From VRUE01 sp963753245 (GTDB lineage: Bacteria > Actinomycetota > Thermoleophilia > Solirubrobacterales > 70-9), in contig CAVWBK010000008.1 in assembly GCA_963753245.1 (NCBI GenBank), positions 100,252 to 164,251 of the forward strand: a DNA stretch of 64,000 bases, in the 5' to 3' direction. The first letter of the stretch is position 1. Every line of letters starts with the position of its first letter. This document shows positions 25,288 through 35,541 of the stretch, in pieces. The translations under genes were made by a program, and so were the position numbers. Under the pieces are notes generated by a model that saw only the letters and a program-made list of their open reading frames with translations, was not told the DNA's origin and ran no database searches.

Positions 25288-26286
25288 ATGGAGAACAGCA
25301 TCGAGGTCAAGCGGCTGGTCCGCGAGTTCAAGAACGGACCGCGCGCGGTGGCCGGCATCGATCTGCTGGTCGGATCTGGCGAGATCTACGGCTTCCTCGG
25401 CCCCAACGGCGCCGGTAAGTCGACCACCGTCCACATGCTCACCACACTGCTGCCTCCGACCAGCGGCAGCGCGACCGTCGCCGGCCATGACATCGTCAGC
25501 GAAGGGCCCCAGGTCCGCGCTGCGATCGGCGCCGCGCTGCAGGAAGCGGCGCTCGACCCGCACCTGAGCGCCCGCGAGCACATGCGCCTGCAGACCGCCC
25601 TGCACGGCCTGCCGCGCGCCGAGCGCCTGCGCCGTGGTGACGCGCTGATCGAGCGGGTCGGCCTCGCCGAGGCCGCCGATCGCAAGGTCGGCGGTTACTC
25701 GGGCGGGATGAAAAGACGGCTCGACCTGGCGCTGGCGCTCGTCCACGGGCCCCGGGTCCTCTTCCTCGATGAGCCGACGACCGGCCTCGACCCGCAGAGC
25801 CGGGCGGCGCTTTGGGATGAGGTCTCGCGGCTCGCCGGCGAGGACGGGGTGACCGTGTTTCTCACCACCCAATACCTGGAGGAGGCAGACCAGCTCGCCG
25901 ATCGGGTCGGGATCATCGACGATGGCCTGATTGTCGCCGAGGGCACGCCGGAGCAACTCAAGGCCGAGATCGGCCGTCCCAGCCTCGAGGTCGTCCCCGC
26001 GGTGGCCGCCGAGGGCGAGAGGGCGCTGGCGATCCTCGAGCGCTTCGGGGCGCGGGTGCCCGCCTCGCGCGAGGCGGTCGCGGTGCGCCTGCAGGGCGGC
26101 GGCGAGCAGATCGCCGACGTCGTCCGTGCGCTCGACTCCGAGGATCTGCGGGTAGCGAACATCGAGCTGCACGCGCCGAGCCTCGACGACGTCTTCCTCG
26201 AGAAGACCGGCCGCCACCTCGAGGGCGCCAGCGAGGAGCCGGCCGAGAAGGGCGAGGAGATGGCGCTCCCGCAGATCCGCGCATGA
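25288..26286 (+). CDS. ABC-2 type exporter ATPase (DrrA-like)
   Basis: A 332-residue ATP-binding subunit of a drug, lipid or antibiotic exporter. Walker A FLGPNGAGKSTTVHML, Q loop AALQEAALDPHLSAREHM, signature YSGGMKRRLDLALALV, Walker B RVLFLDEPTTGLDPQSRAAL, H loop FLTTQYLEEADQLADRVG, and a C-terminal DrrA-type domain. The ATG lies 7 bases after TATACA with no ribosome binding site. A longer in-frame extension overlaps marR and has no coding character. It overlaps the first permease gene by ATGA. Confidence 0.94.
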   Translation: MENSIEVKRLVREFKNGPRAVAGIDLLVGSGEIYGFLGPNGAGKSTTVHMLTTLLPPTSGSATVAGHDIVSEGPQVRAAIGAALQEAALDPHLSAREHMRLQTALHGLPRAERLRRGDALIERVGLAEAADRKVGGYSGGMKRRLDLALALVHGPRVLFLDEPTTGLDPQSRAALWDEVSRLAGEDGVTVFLTTQYLEEADQLADRVGIIDDGLIVAEGTPEQLKAEIGRPSLEVVPAVAAEGERALAILERFGARVPASREAVAVRLQGGGEQIADVVRALDSEDLRVANIELHAPSLDDVFLEKTGRHLEGASEEPAEKGEEMALPQIRA

Positions 26287-27101
26287 GTGGCGCCGCGGTC
26301 GCGCTGCCGCTGCCCTCCAGCCCCGCCTCGACGCTCCGCACCCAGATCCTCTCACTCGGCGGCCGCGCCGTGCTGCGCACCCTGCGCCAGCCGGCGATGA
26401 TCGTCCCCAGCCTCGTCTTCCCGCTCTTCCTGCTCGCCGTCAACAGCGCCGGCCTCAGCGCTGCGACCCGGATCCCCGGCTTCCCGACCGATTCCTACCT
26501 GACCTTCGCGCTCGCGGTTCCCTTCATCCAGGGCGCCCTGTTCTCGACCATGAACTCGGGCCAGGCGCTCGCCGAAGACATCGAGAGCGGTTTCTTCAAC
26601 CGCCTGGCGCTGACCCCGATGCGGGGCTCGGCGCTGATCGCCGGGCAGCTCGGCGGCCTCGTCGTGATCGGCTTGATCCAGGCCAGCGTCTACCTCACGG
26701 TCGGGCTCGCCGCGGGCGCTCATTTTGCGGCGGGAGTGGCTGGCGTCCCGGTTCTCTTCGCGCTCTCGATCCTGATCTCGATCGGCTTTGGCGGGATCGG
26801 CATGTTCATGGCGATCCGCACCGGCTCCGGCGAATCGGTCCAGGGCATGTTTCCGCTGCTCTTCGTCTTTCTCTTCTTCAGCTCGATCTCGCTGCCGCGC
26901 AACCTGATCCAGGAGGACTGGTTTCGGACGATCGCGACGATCAACCCGGTCAGCTACCTGATCGAGGGCGTCCGCAGCCTCTTCGTCTTTGGCTGGGACG
27001 GCGAGGCGTTGGCGCTCGCCTTCGGCGTCGCAATCGCCCTGATCATCGGCTCGATCTCGATCGCTTCGCTGGCCCTGCGCAAACGGATGGAGCGCTCATG
27101 A
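26283..27101 (+). CDS. ABC-2 type exporter permease (first copy)
   Basis: A 272-residue membrane subunit with six hydrophobic segments (LRQPAMIVPSLVFPLFLLAV is the first). Typical ABC-2 features: an amphipathic N-terminal helix, VPFIQGALFSTMNSGQALAE, ESGFFNRLALTPMRGSALI and FFSSISLPRNLIQEDWFRTI, a motif that often precedes the last helices. With the ATPase and second permease it probably forms a DrrABC-like exporter; substrate unknown. It overlaps both neighbours by 4 bases. Confidence 0.9.
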   Translation: MSGAAVALPLPSSPASTLRTQILSLGGRAVLRTLRQPAMIVPSLVFPLFLLAVNSAGLSAATRIPGFPTDSYLTFALAVPFIQGALFSTMNSGQALAEDIESGFFNRLALTPMRGSALIAGQLGGLVVIGLIQASVYLTVGLAAGAHFAAGVAGVPVLFALSILISIGFGGIGMFMAIRTGSGESVQGMFPLLFVFLFFSSISLPRNLIQEDWFRTIATINPVSYLIEGVRSLFVFGWDGEALALAFGVAIALIIGSISIASLALRKRMERS

Positions 27102-27877
27102 GCACCCTCGCCGAATACCGCTCCTCGGCGCTTGGGATCGCCTGGCGCAGCCTCCACAACGCCTTCACCAAACCGGCGATCCTGCTGCCCTCGCTGATCT
27201 TTCCGCTCTTCTTCCTGGCGGCCTTCGCCGGCGGCCTCTCGGCGGTCTCAAAGACTCCCAACTTCAACTATCCCGAGAGCTACACGACCTTTGTCTTCGG
27301 CTTCGTCCTGCTGCAGTCCTCGGCCCTCGGCGGAGTCTTCACCGGTTTCTCGATCGCCGCCGATTTCCAGTTCGGGATGGGCCGCAGGATGTTGCTCGCG
27401 ACCCGCAACCGGACCTCGATCATCGTCGGCTACGCGATCACCGCGGTTCTGCGCGTCCTGGTTACCTGGGTCGTGGTCACGCTGGTCGCCCTGCTCGCCG
27501 GCATGGAAGTCGGCGGCTCGCCGCTTGAAATCGCCAGCCTCTATCTGCTCTCGCTGACGATCAACGTCGTCGCCCTGCTCTTCTCCAGCGGCATTGCGCT
27601 GCGCCTGCGCACCCTGCAGGCGGGGCCGCTGATGCAGTTCCCGGTCTTCATCTTGCTCTTTCTCACCCCCGTCTACGTGCCCCAGGCGCTGCTCGCTGGC
27701 TGGGTCTCACACGTCGCCAAGGTCAACCCGCTGACCCTGATCCTCAACACCAATCGCGACCTGCTGGCCGGCCAGTCGGCCCAAATCCTCGCCGCCTACG
27801 CGGTCGCCTTTGCCCTCGTGGCGCTGCTCTGCACCTGGGCCGTCTCGGGGATGCGCCGGGCCGAGGCGGCGGGCTGA
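27098..27877 (+). CDS. ABC-2 type exporter permease (second copy)
   Basis: A 259-residue paralogue of the preceding permease with the same layout: KPAILLPSLIFPLFFLAAFA, a helix with GGVFTGFSIAADFQFGMGRR, MLLATRNRTSIIVGYAITAV and PVYVPQALLAGWVSHVAKVN. Two different permeases suggest a heterodimeric membrane part. The following 230 bases up to clpB contain no gene that I can support. Confidence 0.9.
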   Translation: MSTLAEYRSSALGIAWRSLHNAFTKPAILLPSLIFPLFFLAAFAGGLSAVSKTPNFNYPESYTTFVFGFVLLQSSALGGVFTGFSIAADFQFGMGRRMLLATRNRTSIIVGYAITAVLRVLVTWVVVTLVALLAGMEVGGSPLEIASLYLLSLTINVVALLFSSGIALRLRTLQAGPLMQFPVFILLFLTPVYVPQALLAGWVSHVAKVNPLTLILNTNRDLLAGQSAQILAAYAVAFALVALLCTWAVSGMRRAEAAG

Positions 27878-28094
27878 GCGACGCTGAGCTTGCCAGGCTC
27901 GCGCCACCTCGATCTGGAAGTCCTCCCGCGGACCTTGAAGCACGCCTCCGGGGGCGGCGAGCTCGGCGGCTGCCCGATCCTGCCCGCCGCCGAGGGCGCC
28001 GGCGGGCACCGCCGCCAACCCGCAGCGGGCCAGGCCGAAGCCTCGAGCGCCAGACATCTCGCCGCCGAGGGTACCCCGAGTGAGCGGGGCCTTC

Positions 28095-28100
28095 TAGACT
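28095..28100 (+). promoter_or_regulatory. candidate -10 box, clpB
   Basis: TAGACT followed by 7 bases and the clpB GTG. An inverted repeat CCGAGT ... ACTCGG (16-base spacing) overlaps it and might be a regulator site. Confidence 0.45.
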
Positions 28101-28107
28101 CGGCCCG

Positions 28108-30687
<2,580 letters not shown>

Positions 30688-30706
30688 CAGCCTTGTTACT
30701 TAAGTG

Positions 30707-30734
30707 GCGCTGAAGATCCGCTGATATTCAGCGC
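30707..30734 (+). terminator. hairpin downstream of clpB
   Basis: GCGCTGAA and TTCAGCGC form a perfect 8-bp stem with a 12-base loop, 20 bases after the clpB stop. No U tract follows. The next 80 bases are an unexplained leader before a wall-hydrolase locus. Confidence 0.5.
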
Positions 30735-30816
30735 AGGGGCTTGGGATTCCTCGGCCAGGGATGCAGGAGTCCGCCCACAATGCCGAATTCCTCCGTAACC
30801 TTTGAAAGCTTCAGCC

Positions 30817-31764
30817 ATGCCAAGTCTACGTCGACGCCACTCTGACCCGCACTCCGCCGGGAACGCTCCCCTGCGCTCCGCGCTGGCCAGCGCCGCCCTG
30901 GCGGTCGAGGATCGCGTCGTCTGGGGGGCCGGCGACCTCGCGCGTGGCTTCGCCGAACTGATCAGGTGGCCTGCGCAGCGGATCGCCTGGGCGCTCGAGA
31001 ACTGGCTGATCTGGCCGCTCCAGGAAGAGACCGCGCTCTGGAGTCGGCCGACCCGCTTCGCCGTGCTCGCGGCGGCCGTGCTGCTCGCCGGCGCCGCGCT
31101 CGCGGGTGGAATCGTCCTCGCCAGCCCATCCCACCACGAACCCGCCCCGGTGGCGACGGTGTCAGGACCGAGCGCCACCCGCGCGGCGCCCGTGGTCGGC
31201 GCAAACCGTGCCGCCGCGGCGCCCCACGGCCCGGTCCTGCACGGCAGCGCGCCCAATTTCGCCGCCCGCGCCGGCGCCGGGGTGCCGAAGTCAGGCGAAG
31301 CGGAAGTGCTGCACTCCGAACCGCTCGGCGCCAAGGCGGCGCCCCACGCGGGGGCCGGCGAAGCTGGGGCTGCATACGCCGCCAAGGAAAGTCCGACCAA
31401 AACCACCACCGGCAACGGCGCCACCCCTGAAGTCGCCGGTCCGGCCGCGCTCAAGGTCGCCCACGAATTCGCCGCCGCCTTCGTCCTCTATGAGATCGGC
31501 ACCGATACGCCGAAGGTGAAGGCGGCGATCGCAAGATCGACCAGCCCCGACCTGACCAAGGCGCTGCTGCGGCGACCGCCGCGCCTGCCCTCCAACGTGA
31601 AGGTGCCGAAGGCCAAGGTGTTGAACATAGTCCCGGGGCCGGTGCAAGACGGCACCTACACTCTGAGCGTCTCGCTGCTGCGGGTTGGGGCCACGAGCGA
31701 GCTGCGCCTCAACATGAAACAGGGCAAGGGCGGAATCTGGCAGGTAACGGACGTACTGGGCTGA
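30817..31764 (+). CDS. membrane-anchored protein with C-terminal NTF2/TcpC-like domain
   Basis: A 315-residue protein of unknown function. Residues 1-70 are cytoplasmic (LEDRVVWGAGDLARGF-like helices), one membrane helix follows (FAVLAAAVLLAGAALAGGIV), then a long Pro/Ala-rich linker of about 110 residues, and a C-terminal domain: LKVAHEFAAAFVLYEIG, SPDLTKALLRRPPRLPS, YTLSVSLLRVGATSELRLNM. The last part recalls NTF2-like TcpC domains of conjugation and wall-protein machines. Its TGATG joins it to the transglycosylase-like gene, so the two act together. A TTG five codons upstream is an alternative start. Confidence 0.7.
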   Translation: MPSLRRRHSDPHSAGNAPLRSALASAALAVEDRVVWGAGDLARGFAELIRWPAQRIAWALENWLIWPLQEETALWSRPTRFAVLAAAVLLAGAALAGGIVLASPSHHEPAPVATVSGPSATRAAPVVGANRAAAAPHGPVLHGSAPNFAARAGAGVPKSGEAEVLHSEPLGAKAAPHAGAGEAGAAYAAKESPTKTTTGNGATPEVAGPAALKVAHEFAAAFVLYEIGTDTPKVKAAIARSTSPDLTKALLRRPPRLPSNVKVPKAKVLNIVPGPVQDGTYTLSVSLLRVGATSELRLNMKQGKGGIWQVTDVLG

Positions 31765-33395
31765 TGAGCAAGCGCTTGAAGAAGATATTGATCGGGGGGG
31801 CGCTGGCGGCGTTGCTGGGGGCCTCCGCCGCGACCGCCGCGACCCTGCCGCCGGCGACGATCTCCCAGGCCCCGGCGAAGTCCGCGGTCAACCTCCAGCA
31901 GGGTGAGACGCTGGTCGCGCCGACGCCGGCCGCGCCGGGCACCGGGGGCACCGCGGCTCAGCCCAAACCCGCCCCTGAAAAATCCGAAGCCAAGCGCCCG
32001 GAAGTCGAAGAACCCGAAGCTGAACCCGAATCAGAAGCGGGTGCGGAAGCGCTGGCGCCGAGCTCCACCGAATCCTTTGAAGTCGGCGCCCTGCCGAGCT
32101 CCAGTTGCGCCGGCTCCGGCGTACCGCCGATTCTGATCCCGATCTACCAACACGCCGCCGCGGCCTACAACCTCGGCCCCCAGGGCCCCGCCGTATTGGC
32201 CGGGATCAACGAGGTCGAGACCGCCTTCGGCACCAACCTCAACACCTCCGCCGCGGGAGCGATGGGCTGGATGCAGTTCATCCAATCGACCTGGGAAATG
32301 TATGGCGTCGATGCCAATGGCGACGGGGTCAAGGACCCCTACAACCCCGAAGACGCGATCTTCGCCGCGGCTCGCTATCTCAGCGCCGCCGGAATGCCCG
32401 CGAACACCTACAGCGCGATCTACTCATACAACCACGCCGACTGGTACGTCTCGGAGGTTCTCGCCAACGCCGCCTGCTACGCCCCGATCGTCGGCGGCCC
32501 GAGCGCGGCTGGCGGTCTCTCGCTCACGCCCCAACGCGAAGTTCTGACCTGCACGCCGGCCTCCGACTGGCGGGCGGCGATCCCGGCCGATTACCTCGAA
32601 GCCTTCGAGACCGCGGCCGCCCGCTATGAACTTGGTCGCCGCGGGGTCTGGGCGCTGGCTGCCGTTGCCCGCCTCGAGTCGGATTTCGGACGCGGAATGA
32701 CAAAACAAGAAATGCGCACCGCCGGTCCGCTCGGACTCGACCCGACCGAGTGGAGCACCTACGCGGTGGATGGCGACGAAGACGGCCATATCCGCCACGC
32801 CGACCCGGCCGACTCGGCGGCAACGCTGGCGCGCTTGATCTGGTCGCGCGGCAGCCTGCGCGCCGGGATCTTCACCCACAATCAGGCCGAGTGGTACGTG
32901 CAGGCGGTCCTCGCCGACGCGGAAGAGATCGAAGGCTCCTGCAAGGTCAGCTATGTCGAATGGCCGGTCGCCCTGCCGGCGACGGTCGGTACCTATGTCA
33001 ACCCCTTCTCGCTGAGCTCCAACCTGGTCCTCGGGCGTACCGACCAGGGTGTCGATTTCACCGGCTCGGGTCCGATCGTGGCGATCGGGGACGCACGGAT
33101 CCTGCAATCGAGTGCCCCGGGCTGGCCCGAAGGCGGCGGCGTGCTCTACGAACTCCTCAACGGCCCGATGAAAGGCACCGTGATCTACGTCTTTGAGGGA
33201 GTCGACGCCACGGTCGCGCCCGGACAGCAGGTCAGCGCCGGGGACCAGATCGCCAACTTCCGACCGGGCGGGTCGATCGAGATCGGACTCGCCGATAGCG
33301 CCGGCACCCCACTCAGCCACGGCGAATATTTCGAGGGCAAGGAAACTCAGTCGGGCCTTGAGATGCTCTCGCTCCTGCAGTCGCTCGGCGTCTGA
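31764..33395 (+). CDS. secreted wall hydrolase with two SLT domains and a degenerate M23 domain
   Basis: A 543-residue exported protein. Signal peptide (ILIGGALAALLGASAATAA), a Pro/Glu-rich linker to about residue 105, then a lytic transglycosylase domain: AGINEVETAFGTNLNTSAAG with catalytic Glu and AMGWMQFIQSTWEMYGVDAN. A second, weaker copy follows at about residues 260-390: ALAAVARLESDFGRGM and AAGPLG-like text TAGPLGLDPTEWSTY, with DPADSAATLARLIWSRG. The last 150 residues resemble an M23 lysostaphin fold (TDQGVDFTGSGPIVAIG, FRPGGSIEIGLADSAG), but the zinc-binding His residues are replaced. It probably cuts or binds peptidoglycan. It is coupled to the membrane protein upstream. Confidence 0.8.
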   Translation: MSKRLKKILIGGALAALLGASAATAATLPPATISQAPAKSAVNLQQGETLVAPTPAAPGTGGTAAQPKPAPEKSEAKRPEVEEPEAEPESEAGAEALAPSSTESFEVGALPSSSCAGSGVPPILIPIYQHAAAAYNLGPQGPAVLAGINEVETAFGTNLNTSAAGAMGWMQFIQSTWEMYGVDANGDGVKDPYNPEDAIFAAARYLSAAGMPANTYSAIYSYNHADWYVSEVLANAACYAPIVGGPSAAGGLSLTPQREVLTCTPASDWRAAIPADYLEAFETAAARYELGRRGVWALAAVARLESDFGRGMTKQEMRTAGPLGLDPTEWSTYAVDGDEDGHIRHADPADSAATLARLIWSRGSLRAGIFTHNQAEWYVQAVLADAEEIEGSCKVSYVEWPVALPATVGTYVNPFSLSSNLVLGRTDQGVDFTGSGPIVAIGDARILQSSAPGWPEGGGVLYELLNGPMKGTVIYVFEGVDATVAPGQQVSAGDQIANFRPGGSIEIGLADSAGTPLSHGEYFEGKETQSGLEMLSLLQSLGV

Positions 33396-33403
33396 TCGCA
33401 GAC

Positions 33404-33420
33404 CGAGCGGGCGCCGCTCG
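33404..33420 (+). terminator. hairpin downstream of the wall hydrolase
   Basis: CGAGCGG-GCG-CCGCTCG, a perfect 7-bp stem with a 3-base loop, starting 9 bases after the stop. No U tract. Confidence 0.5.
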
Positions 33421-33422
33421 CG

Positions 33423-33428
33423 TAACGT
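33423..33428 (+). promoter_or_regulatory. candidate -10 box, GYD-purD operon
   Basis: TAACGT about 29 bases before the GYD ATG; GGAAGGAG (33445-33452) with a 5-base spacer shows this gene uses a leader with a strong ribosome binding site. Confidence 0.4.
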
Positions 33429-33457
33429 AGGCGAGAACCCCTGCGGAAGGAGACAAC

Positions 33458-33739
33458 ATGCCCACCTACGTGATGCTCACCAACCTGACCGCCGACGGCG
33501 TGCGGACCCTGAAGAACAACCCAGGCCGCGTGGCCGAGGTCAATAACGAGGTCGAGCAGATCGGCGCCAAGGTCCTCGCCCAGTACGCGACCCTGGGCCA
33601 GTATGACTTCATCAGCGTCGTCGAAGCGCCCGATGATGCGACGATGGCCAAGATCTCAGTCGAGCTCGGCTCACGCGGGACGATGACCAGCCAGACGCTG
33701 ACCGCGCTCCCCGCCGAAGAGCTGGCCAGCTCGCTTTAG
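33458..33739 (+). CDS. GYD-domain protein
   Basis: A 93-residue protein: MPTYVMLTNLTADGVRTLKN, GAKVLAQYATLGQYDFISVV and MAKISVELGSRGTMTSQTLT, ending in ALPAEELASSL. This is the GYD family (PF08734), a ferredoxin-like dimeric alpha/beta fold of unclear function, possibly ligand sensing. It has the best ribosome binding site in the region (GGAAGGAG). purD follows 10 bases after the stop, so it heads the purD-purE-purB run; an effect on purine synthesis is only a guess. Confidence 0.88.
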   Translation: MPTYVMLTNLTADGVRTLKNNPGRVAEVNNEVEQIGAKVLAQYATLGQYDFISVVEAPDDATMAKISVELGSRGTMTSQTLTALPAEELASSL

Positions 33740-33749
33740 GGGTACCGCC

Positions 33750-35024
33750 GTGAGGGTCCTCGTCATCGGCGCCGGCGGGCGCGAGCATGCGATCGTGCGG
33801 GCGCTGGGACGCTCGGCCCGGGCGCCCGAGTTGCTCTGTGCACCGGGCAACGCCGGGATCGCCGCCGATGCCGAGTGCCTGGCCGAGGTCGGCGTCGAGG
33901 AGGTCGAGTCGATCCTCTCCCTCGCCAAAGAGCGCCAGGTCGACCTCGTCGTGATCGGACCCGAGGCGGCGTTGGTCGCCGGGGTCAGCGACCGCCTGAC
34001 CCAGGCCGGGGTCCCGGTCTTCGGGCCGAGCGCCGCCGCCGCCGAGCTCGAGGGCTCAAAGGCCTTCGCCAAGGAGCTGATGCGCGAGGCCGGGGTGCCG
34101 ACCGCGGACCATCTCCTGCTGGCCAACCGCGAGGAAGCGATTGAGCAGATCGCCCGCGCCTCCTACCCGGCGGTGCTGAAGGCCGACGGCCTGGCGGCCG
34201 GTAAGGGCGTGATCATCTGCGCCACGGAGGCCGATGCCCTGGCGGCCGCCGAGGTCTTCTTCACCGAGCGCCGCTTCGGTGAGACCACGGTCGTGCTCGA
34301 GGAATTCCTCGCCGGCGAGGAGCTCTCGCTGCTCGCCCTCTGTGACGGGGAGAACGTCGTCCCGCTCGCGCCGGCTCAGGACTACAAGCGGATCTTCGAC
34401 GGCGACCGTGGACCCAACACCGGCGGCATGGGCAGCTACTCGCCGGTGCCCGGCTTCGGCTCGGTTGAGGTCGAGGAGATCATCGACTCCGTGCACCGCC
34501 CGATCCTCGCCGCGATGGCGGCCCGCGGGCGACCCTTCCACGGCGTCCTCTACGCCGGCCTGATGATCGGCCCCGCCGGCCCCAAGGTGCTCGAGTTCAA
34601 CGCCCGCTTTGGCGATCCCGAGACCCAGGCAGTACTGCCGCGGCTGCGCTCGGATCTGGTCGACCTCTGCCTGGCCGCGCGCGAGCCGGGCGGCCTGGCG
34701 GGGATCGAGGCCGACTTCGCCGAGGACTGGGCGGTGACCGTGGTCCTCGCCTCGGCCGGATATCCGACAAGCTCATCCAAGGGCGAGGTGATTGAGGGGC
34801 TCGCCGCGGCGGCCGAGCTCGCCGAGATCACCCACGCCGGCACCGCGCTGCGCGACGGGGCGATCGTCACCGCCGGCGGGCGGGTGCTGAACGTGACGGC
34901 ACTCGGACCGACGCCCGCCGCGGCGCGCGATCGCGCGTACGATGCGGCCAGCCGCATCTCCTTCGACGGCATGCAGCTGCGCACCGACATCGCCGCGCGC
35001 GCCGTCGAGCGCGTTCCCAGTTGA
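33750..35024 (+). CDS. purD: phosphoribosylamine-glycine ligase
   Basis: A 424-residue ATP-grasp enzyme making GAR from phosphoribosylamine and glycine, step 2 of IMP synthesis. Motifs: MRVLVIGAGGREHAIVRALG, VDLVVIGPEAALVAGV, FGPSAAAAELEGSKAFAKEL, DGLAAGKGVIICATEADAL, DYKRIFDGDRGPNTGGMGSY, and LEFNARFGDPETQAVLPRL. The start is GTG. It lies between the GYD gene and purE (16-base gap). Confidence 0.97.
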   Translation: MRVLVIGAGGREHAIVRALGRSARAPELLCAPGNAGIAADAECLAEVGVEEVESILSLAKERQVDLVVIGPEAALVAGVSDRLTQAGVPVFGPSAAAAELEGSKAFAKELMREAGVPTADHLLLANREEAIEQIARASYPAVLKADGLAAGKGVIICATEADALAAAEVFFTERRFGETTVVLEEFLAGEELSLLALCDGENVVPLAPAQDYKRIFDGDRGPNTGGMGSYSPVPGFGSVEVEEIIDSVHRPILAAMAARGRPFHGVLYAGLMIGPAGPKVLEFNARFGDPETQAVLPRLRSDLVDLCLAAREPGGLAGIEADFAEDWAVTVVLASAGYPTSSSKGEVIEGLAAAAELAEITHAGTALRDGAIVTAGGRVLNVTALGPTPAAARDRAYDAASRISFDGMQLRTDIAARAVERVPS

Positions 35025-35040
35025 CTCCAGAGAGGATCAA

Positions 35041-35541
35041 ATGAGCGAGATCTCCGAAGACCCGATGCCGAGCGAGGAGCCCCTGCCGGTAGAGCCGCTG
35101 ACGATGCCTGCCGTCGAGGAGGCCTTCGACGAAATCGACGTCGATGAGCCCCTGGTCGGGATCATCATGGGCTCCAAGAGCGACAAGCCAAAGATGCAGC
35201 CCGCGGGGGCGGCGCTGCACGAGGCGGGTATCCGCTACGAGGTGCGGGTGATGAGCGCCCATCGCGATCCCGAGATGGTCCGCGAGTACTGCACCAACGC
35301 GAGGATGCGGGGGCTGCGGGTGATCATCGCCGGGGCCGGGATGTCGGCCGCCCTGCCGGGGGTCGCCGCCGCCCACACCGACCTGCCGGTGGTCGGGGTG
35401 CCGATCCTCGGCAAGAGCCTCGGCGGCCTCGACGCCCTGCTCTCCGCGGTGCAGATGCCGCCCGGGATCCCCGTCGCCTGCGTCGCCATCGACGGCGCCA
35501 AGAACGCCGGCGTGCTGGCGGCGCGCATCATCAACGCATGA
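35041..35541 (+). CDS. purE: N5-carboxyaminoimidazole ribonucleotide mutase
   Basis: A 166-residue enzyme for the carboxylation step of purine synthesis. An acidic 38-residue N-terminal extension precedes VGIIMGSKSDKPKMQPAGAA. SAHRDPEMVREY replaces the usual SAHRTP, and VIIAGAGMSAALPGVAAAHT lacks the AAHLPG His seen in many class I enzymes; VQMPPGIPVACVAIDGAKNA is class I-like. AGAGAGGA lies upstream of the ATG, and an earlier in-frame start would overlap purD. A class I PurE normally needs PurK, which is not in this window. It overlaps purB by ATGA. Confidence 0.92.
   Translation: MSEISEDPMPSEEPLPVEPLTMPAVEEAFDEIDVDEPLVGIIMGSKSDKPKMQPAGAALHEAGIRYEVRVMSAHRDPEMVREYCTNARMRGLRVIIAGAGMSAALPGVAAAHTDLPVVGVPILGKSLGGLDALLSAVQMPPGIPVACVAIDGAKNAGVLAARIINA

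Noticed and set aside
27878..28107. Possible gene between the exporter and clpB
   Set aside because: Frames on both strands lack starts with ribosome binding sites or family patterns; composition is ordinary GC-rich spacer.
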